A program made the translations under genes and the position numbers. A DNA stretch of 64,000 bases, from contig NZ_KB233222.1 of assembly GCF_000314855.2 (NCBI RefSeq), forward strand, positions 1,144,322-1,208,321, in the 5' to 3' direction. The DNA is from Providencia burhodogranariea DSM 19968 (lineage in GTDB: Bacteria > Pseudomonadota > Gammaproteobacteria > Enterobacterales > Enterobacteriaceae). The notes below the pieces were generated by a model. It did no database searches, was not told where the DNA came from, and worked only from the letters and a program-made list of their open reading frames with translations. Below, in pieces: positions 30,014-39,328 of the stretch (position 1 is the stretch's first letter; the number at the start of each line of letters is the position of its first letter).

Positions 30014-31654
30014 ATGAGTAAATCTATTAATAAAACCATGGTTGCTTTGAGCGTAGCCGCTGGATTGATGACCGCAGGAATGGCAAGTAGCTTTGCTGCT
30101 ACAGTGCCAGCAGGTGTTGAGCTTGCTGAAAAACAAACCCTCGTACGTAACAATGGCTCAGAACCACAATCCCTTGATCCGCATAAAATTGAAGGTGTTC
30201 CAGAATCGTCTTTAGCGAGAGATTTATTTGAAGGATTAACGATTGTAGGACCAAATGGAGAAATTCTACCGGGTTCAGCAGTGAGTTGGGATAATAAAGA
30301 CTTTAAAGAATGGACATTCAAAATTCGTGAGGGCGCTAAATGGTCAAATGGTGACCCTGTCACTGCTAATGATTTCGTGTATAGCTTTCAACGTTTAGTT
30401 GATCCCGATACCGCATCTCCTTATGCAAGTTACCTGCAGTATGCTCATCTTAAAAATGTTGATGAGATTATTGCAGGCAAGAAAAAACCTGAAGAGTTAG
30501 GCGTTAAAGCACTAGATGACCATACTTTAGTGCTTGAACTTACTGAAGCAGTGCCTTACATTCCTAAATTATTAATCCACTCCTCGATGTCGCCAGTTAA
30601 TAAAAAAACGATCGAAAAATTTGGCGCCAAATGGACTCAACCACAAAACTTTGTTGGTAATGGGGCATTTAAATTAAAAGATTGGACAGTGAACGAACGT
30701 ATTGTTCTTGAACGTAGCCCAACTTATTGGGATAACGAGCACACGGTGATTGATCAAGTCACTTTTTTACCTATCTCATCTGAAGTGACGGATGTGAACC
30801 GTTATCGCAGTGGCGAAATTGACATGACTTATAGTAACTTGCCAATTGAGCAATTCAAATCACTACAAAAAAACATGCCAGATGAACTGCGTGTTAGCCC
30901 ATATCTCTGTATTTATTACTATGAAATTAATAATGAAAAACCACCATTTAATGATCCGCGAGTTAGAGAAGCGTTGAAACTATCAATGGATAGAGACGTC
31001 ATTACCTACAAAGTGAAAGATCAAGGTGATATTCCGGCTTATGGTTTCACTCCTCCCTTTACGGACGGAATTAAAACGGAAAAACCTGACTGGTACGCTA
31101 ATATGACGCAAGATCAGCGTAATGAGCGAGCGAAACAGTTGCTTGAAGAAGCGGGTTATAATAAGTCAAATCCACTCAAATTTAATTTGTTGTACAACAC
31201 ATCAGATTTACATAAGCGTATTGCCATTGCCGCTTCATCAATTTGGAAGAAAAACATTGGTGCTGAAGTTAAGCTAGAAAATCAAGAATGGAAAACATTC
31301 TTAGATAGTCGACATCAAGGCGCATATGACATTTCTCGTGCGGGTTGGTGTGCTGATTATAACGAGCCATCCTCCTTCCTTAATATGTTACTTTCTTATA
31401 GCAGCAATAATACCGTTCACTATAAAAACAAAGATTTCGATGCTGCAATGAAGAAAACATTGCAAGTGAAAACAGATGAAGAACGTGCTGAGCTTTATAA
31501 CCAAGCGGAAAGGCAATTAGATAAAGATTCTGCTCTGGTTCCTCTTTACTACTATGTAAACACACGTTTAGTTAAGCCATATGTGGGTGGATATACGGGC
31601 AAAGATCCGCTCGACAATCTTCATACTAAAGACCTTTATATTATTAAACACTAA
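30014..31654 (+). CDS. oppA: Periplasmic oligopeptide-binding protein OppA
   Basis: 546 residues (E. coli 543), from ATG 30014 with GGGAG 11 bases upstream; an earlier in-frame start at 29885 would precede the signal peptide and is rejected. Signal peptide about 1-28 (SVAAGLMTAGMASSFA). SBP family 5 throughout: RNNGSEPQSLDPHKIEGVPESS, KWSNGDPVTANDFVYSFQRLVDP, FVGNGAFKLKDWTVNERIVLERSPTYWDN. Binds 2-5-residue peptides in the periplasm for OppBCDF. A near-matS site (30351) lies within it. Separated from oppB by nearly 500 bp with hairpins, consistent with the high OppA to permease ratio. Confidence 0.95.
   Translation: MSKSINKTMVALSVAAGLMTAGMASSFAATVPAGVELAEKQTLVRNNGSEPQSLDPHKIEGVPESSLARDLFEGLTIVGPNGEILPGSAVSWDNKDFKEWTFKIREGAKWSNGDPVTANDFVYSFQRLVDPDTASPYASYLQYAHLKNVDEIIAGKKKPEELGVKALDDHTLVLELTEAVPYIPKLLIHSSMSPVNKKTIEKFGAKWTQPQNFVGNGAFKLKDWTVNERIVLERSPTYWDNEHTVIDQVTFLPISSEVTDVNRYRSGEIDMTYSNLPIEQFKSLQKNMPDELRVSPYLCIYYYEINNEKPPFNDPRVREALKLSMDRDVITYKVKDQGDIPAYGFTPPFTDGIKTEKPDWYANMTQDQRNERAKQLLEEAGYNKSNPLKFNLLYNTSDLHKRIAIAASSIWKKNIGAEVKLENQEWKTFLDSRHQGAYDISRAGWCADYNEPSSFLNMLLSYSSNNTVHYKNKDFDAAMKKTLQVKTDEERAELYNQAERQLDKDSALVPLYYYVNTRLVKPYVGGYTGKDPLDNLHTKDLYIIKH
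30351..30363. other. matS-like 13-bp palindrome (one mismatch), second copy
   Basis: GTGACCCTGTCAC, identical to 7965-7977, one central mismatch to GTGACRNYGTCAC. Located in oppA coding sequence (GDPVT). Confidence 0.4.
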
Positions 31655-31675
31655 TAATCCTACTCTATTGAGTTG

Positions 31676-31720
31676 AATTCAGGCCGTTGGCAAACGTAAT
31701 AGGTTGGTTGACGGTCCTGA
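31676..31720 (+). terminator. Stem-loop after oppA
   Basis: TTCAGGCCGT pairs with ACGGTCCTGAA (one bulged base), 10 pairs with a loop of about 22 nt. No strong T-run follows, so partial termination or mRNA 3'-end protection is more likely than full termination. Confidence 0.5.
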
Positions 31721-31735
31721 AAGCTTGTAATAATA

Positions 31736-31757
31736 AAAAATCAATTTATTGATTTTC
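31736..31757 (+). terminator. AT-rich palindrome after oppA
   Basis: AAAATCAAT-TT-ATTGATTTT, a 9-bp stem with a two-base centre, ending in TTTTC. Second element of the oppA-oppB attenuating region. Confidence 0.4.
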
Positions 31758-31838
31758 GGCTGATAATTTAAGGTGATGGAAATCACGATTTTCTCGCCTT
31801 GTTAGTAACCGTAATTCGGCTTTATGAAGCTAGAGGTT

Positions 31839-32087
31839 GTTGAGCTTTGCTGCTTATTTTGACTGTACTCAGTGGTCAGAATAACAGCAATACAATGACG
31901 TGACGTATTTAGGTGATTAAAAATCATCACTGAAAACCCAAATTGCAAAGGCAAATTGTTTTTCAGGTTCGATTAAACGTGATTTTTGCTATGTTGAGTG
32001 GCTCTTACCTAGTCAACTAGGTGACGAACCATTCGGCTTACTTAAGAAACTTTTAATTCGAATAAAAACTGACCTTCAAAGAATCAA
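31839..32087 (-). repeat. Dispersed intergenic repeat, copy B (inverted)
   Basis: On the minus strand this 249-bp stretch shows the same ordered blocks as copies A and C: TTGATTCTTTGAAGGTCAG with TTATTCGAATTAAAA, then ATCACGTTTAATCGAA, then CAGTGATGATTTTTAATCA with CCTAAATACGTCACGTCATT. It lies within the opp operon, 60 bp ahead of oppB. Confidence 0.75.
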
Positions 32088-32147
32088 TGACCCTTAGGTA
32101 ATGTCATGATTATTGGTTTGACTAAGCAACTGAAGTAGGAAAGAGCA

Positions 32148-33068
32148 ATGTTAAAATTTATTTTGCGTCGTTTACTCGAAGCGATTCCAACACTTTTTAT
32201 TCTTATTACCATTTCATTTTTTATGATGCGTTTAGCGCCTGGTAGCCCATTTACTGGGGAGCGTAAGTTACCACCTGAAGTCATGGCGAATATTGAAGCG
32301 AAATATCACTTAAATGACCCGATGTATCAGCAATATTTTAGCTACTTGGTACAGTTGTCTAAAGGGGACTTTGGACCGTCATTTAAATATAAAGACTACA
32401 GTGTTAATGAGTTAGTTGAAAAAGCATTTCCTGTTTCTGCAAAACTAGGCGCAACAGCGTTTATTGTTGCCGTTTTCTTTGGTGTCTCCGCTGGGGTAAT
32501 TGCGGCCCTTAACCAAAACACTAAATGGGATTTTACAGTCATGGGATTCGCCATGACGGGGGTTGTTATCCCAAGCTTTGTTGTTGCTCCACTGTTGGTA
32601 CTTATTTTTGCCATTCAATTGAAATGGCTGCCCGGTGGAGGTTGGGATGGGGGTAATCTTACACATATGATCTTACCGATGGTCGCATTATCTCTTGCAT
32701 ATATTGCCAGTATTTCGCGTATCACTCGTGGTTCAATGATTGAAATTATGCACTCTAATTTTATTCGTACTGCAAGAGCTAAAGGTTTGCCATTGCGTAC
32801 TATTATTTTTCGCCACGCCTTAAAACCTGCATTACTTCCAGTCCTTTCATATATGGGACCCGCCTTTGTTGGAATTATTACCGGCTCAATGGTTGTTGAA
32901 ACTATCTTTGGTTTACCAGGAATTGGCCAATTATTTGTTAATGGTGCTCTTAATCGTGATTATTCATTGGTACTTAGCTTGACCATTTTAGTTGGAGTAT
33001 TAACCATTGCCTTCAATGCGATTGTCGATGTGTTATATGCCGTTATTGATCCTAAAATTCGCTATTAA
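32148..33068 (+). CDS. oppB: Oligopeptide ABC transporter permease OppB
   Basis: 306 residues, six transmembrane helices. N-terminal LKFILRRLLEAIPTLFILITISFFMMRLAPGSPF is typical of OppB/DppB, and the EAA-type loop RTARAKGLPLRTIIFRHALKPALLPVLS contacts the ATPases. Forms the peptide channel with OppC. Good AGGAAAG Shine-Dalgarno. 15 nt ahead of oppC. Confidence 0.95.
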   Translation: MLKFILRRLLEAIPTLFILITISFFMMRLAPGSPFTGERKLPPEVMANIEAKYHLNDPMYQQYFSYLVQLSKGDFGPSFKYKDYSVNELVEKAFPVSAKLGATAFIVAVFFGVSAGVIAALNQNTKWDFTVMGFAMTGVVIPSFVVAPLLVLIFAIQLKWLPGGGWDGGNLTHMILPMVALSLAYIASISRITRGSMIEIMHSNFIRTARAKGLPLRTIIFRHALKPALLPVLSYMGPAFVGIITGSMVVETIFGLPGIGQLFVNGALNRDYSLVLSLTILVGVLTIAFNAIVDVLYAVIDPKIRY

Positions 33069-33083
33069 TCCGGAGGGTGCACT

Positions 33084-33992
33084 ATGTTATTGAATCAAAA
33101 GAATAGTGAAGCTCTGGAAAAACTTTCTGAGCAATTAGATATTGAAGGGCGTAGCTTATGGCAAGATGCTCGTCGTCGTTTTATGCATAACCGAGCCGCT
33201 ATTTTCAGTCTATGTGTCCTATGCCTTATTACACTATTTGTTATCTTTGCACCGATGTTATCGCCATTTTTATATGATGATACCGATTGGGAGATGATGT
33301 CTATGGCGCCTGATATGGCAAGCGGCCATTATTTCGGTACTGATGCTTCGGGGCGTGATTTACTGGTGAGGGTCGCAATTGGTGGTCGTATTTCTTTGAT
33401 GGTGGGGGTTGCAGCGGCTTTGGTTGCTGTGATTGTTGGTACACTATATGGTTCTTTAGCTGGCTATGTAGGTGGAAAAATTGACTCCATCATGATGCGC
33501 TTATTGGAGATATTGAACTCATTTCCTTTCATGTTTTTTGTGATCTTATTAGTAACTCTTTTTGGTACTAATATTTTATTGATTTTTGTGGCGATCGGCA
33601 TGGTTTCTTGGCTTGATATGGCACGTATTGTTCGTGGGCAAACATTGGGGCTTAAGCGAAAAGAGTTTATAGAGGCGGCATTAGTTTCCGGTGTCAGTAC
33701 ACGTAATATTATTTTGCGTCATATTGTACCTAACGTATTGGGTGTCGTTGTGGTTTATGCTTCTTTGTTAGTACCAAGCATGATCTTATTTGAATCCTTT
33801 TTAAGCTTTTTAGGGTTAGGTACACAAGAGCCACTAAGTAGCTGGGGAGCCTTATTAAGTGATGGTGCAAATTCGATGGAAGTTACCCCGTGGTTATTAT
33901 TGATCCCAGCAGGCTTTCTTGTTGTGACGCTTTTTTGTTTTAACTTTATCGGCGATGGTTTGCGTGATGCCCTCGACCCGAAAGATCGCTAG
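33084..33992 (+). CDS. oppC: Oligopeptide ABC transporter permease OppC
   Basis: 302 residues. Has the OppC N-terminal extension (GRSLWQDARRRFMHNRAAIFSLCVLCLITLFVIFAP), the FGTDASGRDLLVRVAIGGRISLMVG block, and the EAA loop EAALVSGVSTRNIILRHIVPNVLG. Preceded by GGAGGG. Second membrane subunit of OppABCDF; 11 nt before oppD. Confidence 0.95.
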   Translation: MLLNQKNSEALEKLSEQLDIEGRSLWQDARRRFMHNRAAIFSLCVLCLITLFVIFAPMLSPFLYDDTDWEMMSMAPDMASGHYFGTDASGRDLLVRVAIGGRISLMVGVAAALVAVIVGTLYGSLAGYVGGKIDSIMMRLLEILNSFPFMFFVILLVTLFGTNILLIFVAIGMVSWLDMARIVRGQTLGLKRKEFIEAALVSGVSTRNIILRHIVPNVLGVVVVYASLLVPSMILFESFLSFLGLGTQEPLSSWGALLSDGANSMEVTPWLLLIPAGFLVVTLFCFNFIGDGLRDALDPKDR

Positions 33993-34003
33993 AGGAAACT
34001 ATT

Positions 34004-34993
34004 ATGTCAGAAACGAAATCATCAACTCCTCTATTAAGCGTAAAAAATTTAGATGTTAACTTTTCTACGCCTGATGGCGATGTAACGGCAGTTAATAAGC
34101 TAAATTTTGAATTACATTCAGGAGAAACTCTAGGTATTGTGGGTGAATCTGGTTCAGGCAAATCACAAACTGCATTTGCTCTAATGGGCCTCTTAGCCCG
34201 TAATGGCAAAATTGGCGGTTCAGCCATTTTTAATGGACGTGAAATTTTAAACTTAAAAGAGAAAGCGTTAAATAAAATGAGGGCGGAAGAAATTTCTATT
34301 ATCTTTCAAGATCCAATGACCTCGCTTAACCCTTATTTAAAGATTGGCATTCAATTATCTGAAGTATTAATGCTGCACAAAGGTATGGGAAAGCAACAAG
34401 CATTTGAGGAGTCAGTTCGTATGCTCGATGCGGTTAAAATGCCTGAGTCACGTAATCGAATGAACATGTATCCCCATGAATTTTCCGGTGGGATGCGCCA
34501 ACGTGTCATGATAGCGATGGCATTATTATGTCAGCCTAAGTTACTTATTGCTGATGAACCTACCACTGCGCTGGACGTGACGGTACAAGCGCAAATCATG
34601 ACACTACTGAATGAACTGAAAAAAGAATTTAACACGGCTATCATTTTAATCACTCATGACTTAGGTGTCGTTGCGGGTGTTTGCGATAAAGTATTAGTCA
34701 TGTATGCAGGGAGAACCATGGAATATGGTACTGCCCGTGATATTTTTTATCATCCCTCACACCCATATTCATTAGGTTTACTCGCTGCGGTACCTAGATT
34801 AGATGGTGATAATGAAAGTCTAATGACCATACCGGGAAATCCACCTAATCTATTACGATTACCGAAAGGTTGCCCGTTCTCACCGCGCTGCCAATATGCT
34901 AATCAACAATGTGTTGAACAAGAGCCAGCATTGACTGCATTTTCAACTAATCGTTTACGAGCCTGCTTTAAACCAGTGGAGGAATTGGTATGA
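34004..34993 (+). CDS. oppD: Oligopeptide ABC transporter ATPase OppD
   Basis: 329 residues. Walker A GESGSGKS at 47-54, signature FSGGMRQRV, Walker B LLIADEPT, switch His in LITHDLG, and the C-terminal OppD/F oligopeptide extension with Cys residues (GCPFSPRCQYANQQC) that in related transporters binds an iron-sulfur cluster. Hydrolyses ATP with OppF. Stop overlaps the oppF start by 4 nt (ATGA). Confidence 0.95.
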   Translation: MSETKSSTPLLSVKNLDVNFSTPDGDVTAVNKLNFELHSGETLGIVGESGSGKSQTAFALMGLLARNGKIGGSAIFNGREILNLKEKALNKMRAEEISIIFQDPMTSLNPYLKIGIQLSEVLMLHKGMGKQQAFEESVRMLDAVKMPESRNRMNMYPHEFSGGMRQRVMIAMALLCQPKLLIADEPTTALDVTVQAQIMTLLNELKKEFNTAIILITHDLGVVAGVCDKVLVMYAGRTMEYGTARDIFYHPSHPYSLGLLAAVPRLDGDNESLMTIPGNPPNLLRLPKGCPFSPRCQYANQQCVEQEPALTAFSTNRLRACFKPVEELV

Positions 34994-35991
34994 GCCAACA
35001 AGAAAATAGGCCAATTCTGCTCGAAGTGAATGATTTAAAAGTTCATTTTTCGATTAGAGATAAAAAACAGTGGTTTTGGCAACCCGACAAAAGTTTAAAA
35101 GCGGTCGATGGGGTAACATTACGGCTTTATGAAGGTGAAACTCTGGGAGTCGTCGGTGAGTCTGGCTGCGGAAAATCAACCTTTGCCCGCGCTATTATTG
35201 GCTTAGTGAAATCAACGGGGGGAACAGTTAGCTGGTTAGGGCGCGATCTTTTAGGATTAAATGATAAGCAGTGGCGTGAAATACGTAGCGATATTCAAAT
35301 GATCTTCCAAGACCCTTTGGCATCGCTCAATCCGAGAATGACTATCGGTGATATTATTGCTGAGCCATTAAAAACCTATAACCCGAAAATGCCTCAATCA
35401 GAAGTGACAGACAAAGTCCGTAAAATAATGAAACGGGTTGGGTTATTACCAAACTTGGTAAATCGGTATCCACATGAATTTTCTGGAGGGCAATGTCAGC
35501 GTATTGGAATTGCAAGAGCATTAATTCTAGAGCCTAAATTAGTCATTTGTGATGAACCTGTTTCAGCATTGGATGTATCAATTCAAGCTCAGGTTGTTAA
35601 CTTATTGCAAGAGCTACAACGAGAAATGGGATTATCACTGATCTTTATTGCCCATGACTTGGCGGTGGTGAAACATATTTCAGACCGTGTATTAGTGATG
35701 TATTTGGGGCATGCTGTTGAATTGGGCACTTATGATGAGGTATATAACAATCCAATTCACCCTTACACTAAAGCCTTAATGTCAGCAGTCCCTGTACCTG
35801 ATCCTGACAAAGAGAAAAGTAAATCGATTCAATTATTGGAAGGTGAATTACCTTCGCCAATAAATCCGCCATCAGGATGTGTATTTAGAACTCGTTGTCC
35901 ATTAGCAGATGAAGGTTGCGCTAAAACTAAACCGCTATTGGAAGGGAGTTTCAAACATGCAGTATCTTGTTTAAAAGCGGATCCACTCTAA
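34990..35991 (+). CDS. oppF: Oligopeptide ABC transporter ATPase OppF
   Basis: 333 residues. Walker A GESGCGKST at 56-64, signature FSGGQCQRIGIARAL, Walker B LVICDEPVSALD, HD switch FIAHDLAVV, and a C-terminal Cys cluster (GCVFRTRCPLADEGC). Starts inside the oppD stop codon region, so translationally coupled. Last gene of the operon, followed 10 nt later by a strong terminator. Confidence 0.95.
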   Translation: MSQQENRPILLEVNDLKVHFSIRDKKQWFWQPDKSLKAVDGVTLRLYEGETLGVVGESGCGKSTFARAIIGLVKSTGGTVSWLGRDLLGLNDKQWREIRSDIQMIFQDPLASLNPRMTIGDIIAEPLKTYNPKMPQSEVTDKVRKIMKRVGLLPNLVNRYPHEFSGGQCQRIGIARALILEPKLVICDEPVSALDVSIQAQVVNLLQELQREMGLSLIFIAHDLAVVKHISDRVLVMYLGHAVELGTYDEVYNNPIHPYTKALMSAVPVPDPDKEKSKSIQLLEGELPSPINPPSGCVFRTRCPLADEGCAKTKPLLEGSFKHAVSCLKADPL

Positions 35992-36001
35992 ATATGAACA
36001 T

Positions 36002-36030
36002 AAAGCGGGCGAAACTATTTCGCCCGCTTT
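36002..36030. terminator. oppF / yciU bidirectional terminator
   Basis: 13-bp perfect stem AAAGCGGGCGAAA / TTTCGCCCGCTTT with a 3-nt loop and T-rich flanks on both strands, between two converging operons. Confidence 0.9.
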
Positions 36031-36071
36031 ATTAGTAACTTTAAGCACCGTTAGCAGCTATGGAAATTGAA

Positions 36072-36404
36072 TTAACGTTTCCACAATATATGATTAAAAG
36101 GCTGTGTTGGATCACGGCTAATCAATATTCTTGCAAAAATATCATTTATTTCATCTTCTTCAGATTGTGCTAAGCCAATAATAACTTCACTAAAATTGTT
36201 TAAATTGAACTCTGGCTGGATAACACTGTGCCAATGGGATGTTAACGGTATAATCTCAGCGGCACCGGATTCTTCAAATTGCAGAGCAAAAAGAACCTGA
36301 TCAGCCGGCTCTAAATTGTCCATCGCATTTTCTAGGAAAAGGTCATAGGCTATTTCAATGATTTCATCTTCATCGATAAGTGCGGTAAATTGTGGCTTAG
36401 TCAT
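36072..36404 (-). CDS. yciU: Putative dsDNA-mimic protein YciU (UPF0263)
   Basis: 110 residues (E. coli 109) from ATG 36404, with AGGA six bases upstream; the longer frame starting at 36425 adds residues not in the family. Very acidic (EDEIIEIAYDLFLENAMDNLEPADQVLFALQFEE..., SEEDEINDIFARIL), as expected of the DUF440/HI1450 DNA-mimic fold. Role not established; HI1450 was proposed to contact HU. 23 nt downstream of clsA in the same operon. Confidence 0.9.
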   Translation of the reverse strand: MTKPQFTALIDEDEIIEIAYDLFLENAMDNLEPADQVLFALQFEESGAAEIIPLTSHWHSVIQPEFNLNNFSEVIIGLAQSEEDEINDIFARILISRDPTQPFNHILWKR

Positions 36405-36427
36405 GACAGTTCCTAAAGTTTTCAAAA

Positions 36428-37888
36428 TTACAGTAATGGGCTAAAAAAGTAGCAAAGGCGTTCAATAACTCGATTCCAGAATGGTCGTTGTTCCCACTCC
36501 TCGAGTTCAAGGCGGGTAGAACGAGCGATATAATCATACTGCACAATTGTCAGATCACTACCAAAGTTTTTATCATCAATGACAACCGTGATTTCAAAGT
36601 TCAACCATAAACTACGCATATCTAAATTGACTGAGCCAACAAGGCTTAATTCACCATCAACTAAGACACTTTTGGTATGCAATAAGCCATCTTCAAACTG
36701 ATAAATTTTAACGCCTGCTTCAAGTAATTCAGTATAAAACGAACGACTTGCCCAGCGAACCAGAAAAGAGTTATTGAGCCTTGGCATAACAATACTTACA
36801 TCAACACCACGCATAGCGGCGGTACAGATGGCATGTAGCAAATCATCACTTGGGACAAAATAAGGTGTTGTCATGATCAATTGCTTGCGCGCAGAGAAAA
36901 TTGCCGTCATTAATGACTGTTGAATCAACTCATCAGGGAAACCAGGACCTGAGGCAATGACTTGGGTTGTGTGCCCGTTTGCTTGCTCAAATGGCATTAT
37001 ATTAGTGTCAGGTGGTGGCGGCAGAATACGTTGCCCGGTTTCCATCTCCCAGTCAAATGCATAAACAATACCTAATGTAGTACTAACTGGGCCTTCCATA
37101 CGAACTAAGATGTCTACCCATTCACCAAACCCAGCATCCTGTTTAAAGTAGCGAGGATCGACCATATTCATACTGCCAGTGTAGGAAATATAATTATCGA
37201 TGATGACCATCTTACGATGTTGGCGTAAATCCATTCGACGTAAGAAAAAACGCATGAGGTTAACTTTCAATGATTCAACAAATTCGATCCCAGCGGCTCG
37301 CATTTTTTTGGGATAATCACTGCGAAAGAAATGCCAGCTACCAGCAGAATCGACCATGATACGGCATTTAACACCCCGTTTAGCGGCATTGAGTAACGCT
37401 TCAGTAACGCCATCAACTAAACCACCTGTTTGCCAGATATAAAATACCATCTCAATTGAATGCTGCGCATTATTGATATCATTAACAATAGATTTAAGTG
37501 ACTCTTCACATGTGGTCATTAGCTGTATACGGTTACCTTTAACCCCCGCAATACCTTGACGTTTTTCACAAAGTTGGAACAGTGGCTCAGCAACACGACT
37601 ATGCTCTTTGGTAAAGATGTGTTTTGAATGGCGTAAATTTTCGAGCCAAGTAGCCACAGAAGGCCACATTTGTTGAGCCTTATCAACACGTCGTTTGCCC
37701 AGATGAAGCTCACCAAAGGCGATATAGGCGATAATTCCGACTAATGGCAGGATATAAATGATTAGTAACCATGTCATGGCAGAGGTAACAGGTCTACGTT
37801 TGACCAGAATTCGAACGGTAACTCCCGCAATCACTAGCCAGTACAAGAAAAAAAATAACCAGCTCAATAATGTATAAACTGTTGCCAT
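36428..37888 (-). CDS. clsA: Cardiolipin synthase A ClsA
   Basis: 486 residues (same as E. coli) from ATG 37888, giving [11 protein letters not shown]; upstream in-frame ATGs at 37906 and 37912 would add eight or fewer residues. Two N-terminal transmembrane helices, then two phospholipase D domains with HKD motifs [19 protein letters not shown] and [19 protein letters not shown]. Condenses two phosphatidylglycerol molecules into cardiolipin in the inner membrane. Operon clsA-yciU. Confidence 0.95.
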   Translation of the reverse strand: MATVYTLLSWLFFFLYWLVIAGVTVRILVKRRPVTSAMTWLLIIYILPLVGIIAYIAFGELHLGKRRVDKAQQMWPSVATWLENLRHSKHIFTKEHSRVAEPLFQLCEKRQGIAGVKGNRIQLMTTCEESLKSIVNDINNAQHSIEMVFYIWQTGGLVDGVTEALLNAAKRGVKCRIMVDSAGSWHFFRSDYPKKMRAAGIEFVESLKVNLMRFFLRRMDLRQHRKMVIIDNYISYTGSMNMVDPRYFKQDAGFGEWVDILVRMEGPVSTTLGIVYAFDWEMETGQRILPPPPDTNIMPFEQANGHTTQVIASGPGFPDELIQQSLMTAIFSARKQLIMTTPYFVPSDDLLHAICTAAMRGVDVSIVMPRLNNSFLVRWASRSFYTELLEAGVKIYQFEDGLLHTKSVLVDGELSLVGSVNLDMRSLWLNFEITVVIDDKNFGSDLTIVQYDYIARSTRLELEEWEQRPFWNRVIERLCYFFSPLL

Positions 37889-38188
37889 ATGGATTACATA
37901 CCTCATAAACATGGGGGCGTAAAAGTGGTCAAAAAATGAAATAGACCCGACTAAATAAAACTCGAGACTAAACTTAATTGAATTTAGCCAAGTTTCATAT
38001 CAAAAACTTTGTTAGATGTTATAGATTAATCACGAAAAAACAATTCATTATATTGATAGTTTTATTTTGAAATTACTTTAGTTGTCATTCTAATAATTAA
38101 ACTAATTGAAAGGTAATTCTTGGCTCAGACAAGTAAAGGTTTATAATATTCAGCCAATTTCATTACTCAAGAAAGAAAAGGGATAAGA
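37889..38188. promoter_or_regulatory. Divergent clsA / yciY promoter region
   Basis: 300 bp of AT-rich sequence holding the promoters of both genes. No regulator site stands out. AAAAGGG at 38177-38183 is the yciY ribosome-binding site. Confidence 0.45.
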
Positions 38189-38371
38189 ATGAGACGTAGT
38201 AGGCATGAAGTTGGTCGCTGGCGTATGTTAAGACAATCACTGCGTCGCCGTCGCCGTTGGCTTGAAGGGCATTCAAGACGCAATATGCGTATCTACTCAA
38301 TAAGAAAATTTGATATCTACAAATGCCGTCGTTCACTGTTATTTACTCAATGGAATGACTGGGGAAATTGA
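38189..38371 (+). CDS. yciY: Small basic protein YciY
   Basis: 60 residues; E. coli YciY is 57. Highly Arg-rich: MRRSRHEVGRWRMLRQSLRR, WLEGHSRRNMRI, SIRKFD, ending SLLFTQWN, matching the E. coli protein along its length. AAAAGGG Shine-Dalgarno six bases upstream. Function unknown; the charge suggests nucleic acid or ribosome association. Divergent from clsA, the same location as in E. coli. Confidence 0.88.
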   Translation: MRRSRHEVGRWRMLRQSLRRRRRWLEGHSRRNMRIYSIRKFDIYKCRRSLLFTQWNDWGN

Positions 38372-38412
38372 GGATAAATTTCACAATTTTCACATTGAAG
38401 GACAAACGTTAT

Positions 38413-38441
38413 TGAATATGATTGCTATTTGCATTTAAACT
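38413..38441 (+). promoter_or_regulatory. tonB promoter with weak Fur-box-like overlap
   Basis: TTGAAT-N17-TAAACT forms a plausible sigma-70 promoter. The spacer sequence TGATTGCTATTTGCA (38419-38433) matches the 7-1-7 Fur consensus at 9 of 14 positions. Iron regulation of tonB is known in E. coli; binding here is inferred. Confidence 0.45.
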
Positions 38442-38487
38442 AGTGATCATATTCTTTAGGTTTATCGTCGTAGGGTAGAAAATTCAT

Positions 38488-39228
38488 ATGCGTTGGATTC
38501 GTTGGCCTCTTATTATTATTCTTTCATTGTCTATTCATGCAGGTCTTGCTATGGCATGGATTTTTAATCAACCGAAAATGACACCCGTTGCGGAGCCTAT
38601 GACGGTTGCAATGATAGCATTTGAATCGGAGCAGCCTGCAACAGAGCCTGTTACGGCTCAGTCCGAGCCTGCTCCACAACCAGAGCCGGAACCAGAGCCG
38701 GAACCGATTGTCGAGCCAGAACCTGTTGTTGAGCCTGTAATTGCTTTGCCTGAAAAGAAACCTGAAGTAAAGAAAAAGCCAACGCCTAAAAAAGAAGAAA
38801 AACGTGAAATCAAAAAAGATGCTAAGCCTGTTGAGAAAAAATTAGCGAAAAATGATAGTGATTTGAAACCGTTATCTGATTTAAATGCGGCACCTGCAAA
38901 ATCGAATACTAATGTTACAGCTAAAAATAATGGTGCTACTAGTAGTGAGTCAACTAGCAAGCGCGGGCCTCAAGCAATTCGTAAGCAAGCGCCTTCTTAT
39001 CCGGAACGTGCAAGGCGTTTAGGCAAAGACGGCTATGTTAAGGTGCGTTATGACATTGATGAAGATGGCCGAGTGACAAATATTGAATTTGTTGAAGCAT
39101 CCCCAAAAGGTTTGTTTGAACGTGATGTCAAACGCGCAATGAATCGATGGACGTTCGAAAAATTGCCTGCAAAAGGCTATGTAACAGAAATCTATTTTAA
39201 AATTGATGGCACTGTGAGCCAAGTTTAA
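38488..39228 (+). CDS. tonB: Energy transducer TonB
   Basis: 246 residues. N-terminal transmembrane signal anchor (about 8-26, with SIHAGLAMAW carrying the functionally essential Ser/His face); Pro-rich periplasmic spacer of Glu-Pro repeats (about 60-85) followed by Lys-rich segments (about 87-125); C-terminal TonB domain from YPERARRLGKDGYVKVRYDIDEDGRV to the end. Couples the ExbBD proton-driven motor to outer-membrane receptors such as the FhuA-like protein at 4373-6448. Converges with yciA. Confidence 0.95.
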   Translation: MRWIRWPLIIILSLSIHAGLAMAWIFNQPKMTPVAEPMTVAMIAFESEQPATEPVTAQSEPAPQPEPEPEPEPIVEPEPVVEPVIALPEKKPEVKKKPTPKKEEKREIKKDAKPVEKKLAKNDSDLKPLSDLNAAPAKSNTNVTAKNNGATSSESTSKRGPQAIRKQAPSYPERARRLGKDGYVKVRYDIDEDGRVTNIEFVEASPKGLFERDVKRAMNRWTFEKLPAKGYVTEIYFKIDGTVSQV

Positions 39229-39257
39229 ATCACCATCTTTTTATTCATATTGAAAAT

Positions 39258-39299
39258 AATATCCCCTCATAATGAATCAAAAAATTATGAGGGGATATT
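39258..39299. terminator. tonB / yciA bidirectional terminator
   Basis: 16-bp perfect stem AATATCCCCTCATAAT with its complement around a 10-nt loop, between two converging genes. Resembles the bidirectional tonB terminator known in E. coli. Confidence 0.9.
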
Positions 39300-39328
39300 T
39301 ATGTTAGAAAATAATCTTAAGGTGAAAG

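Larger units (their letters stand above)
31655..32147. other. oppA-oppB intergenic region with hairpins
   Basis: 493 bp inside the operon. Two inverted repeats, listed separately, occupy the first 100 bases, then repeat copy B (31839-32087) fills most of the rest. No open frame. It probably both reduces read-through into oppB and protects oppA mRNA. Confidence 0.5.

Noticed and set aside
29743-30363. 206-codon minus-strand frame across the oppA1-oppA2 junction
   Set aside because: Overlaps the ends of two conserved genes in antisense and shows no homology I recognise.
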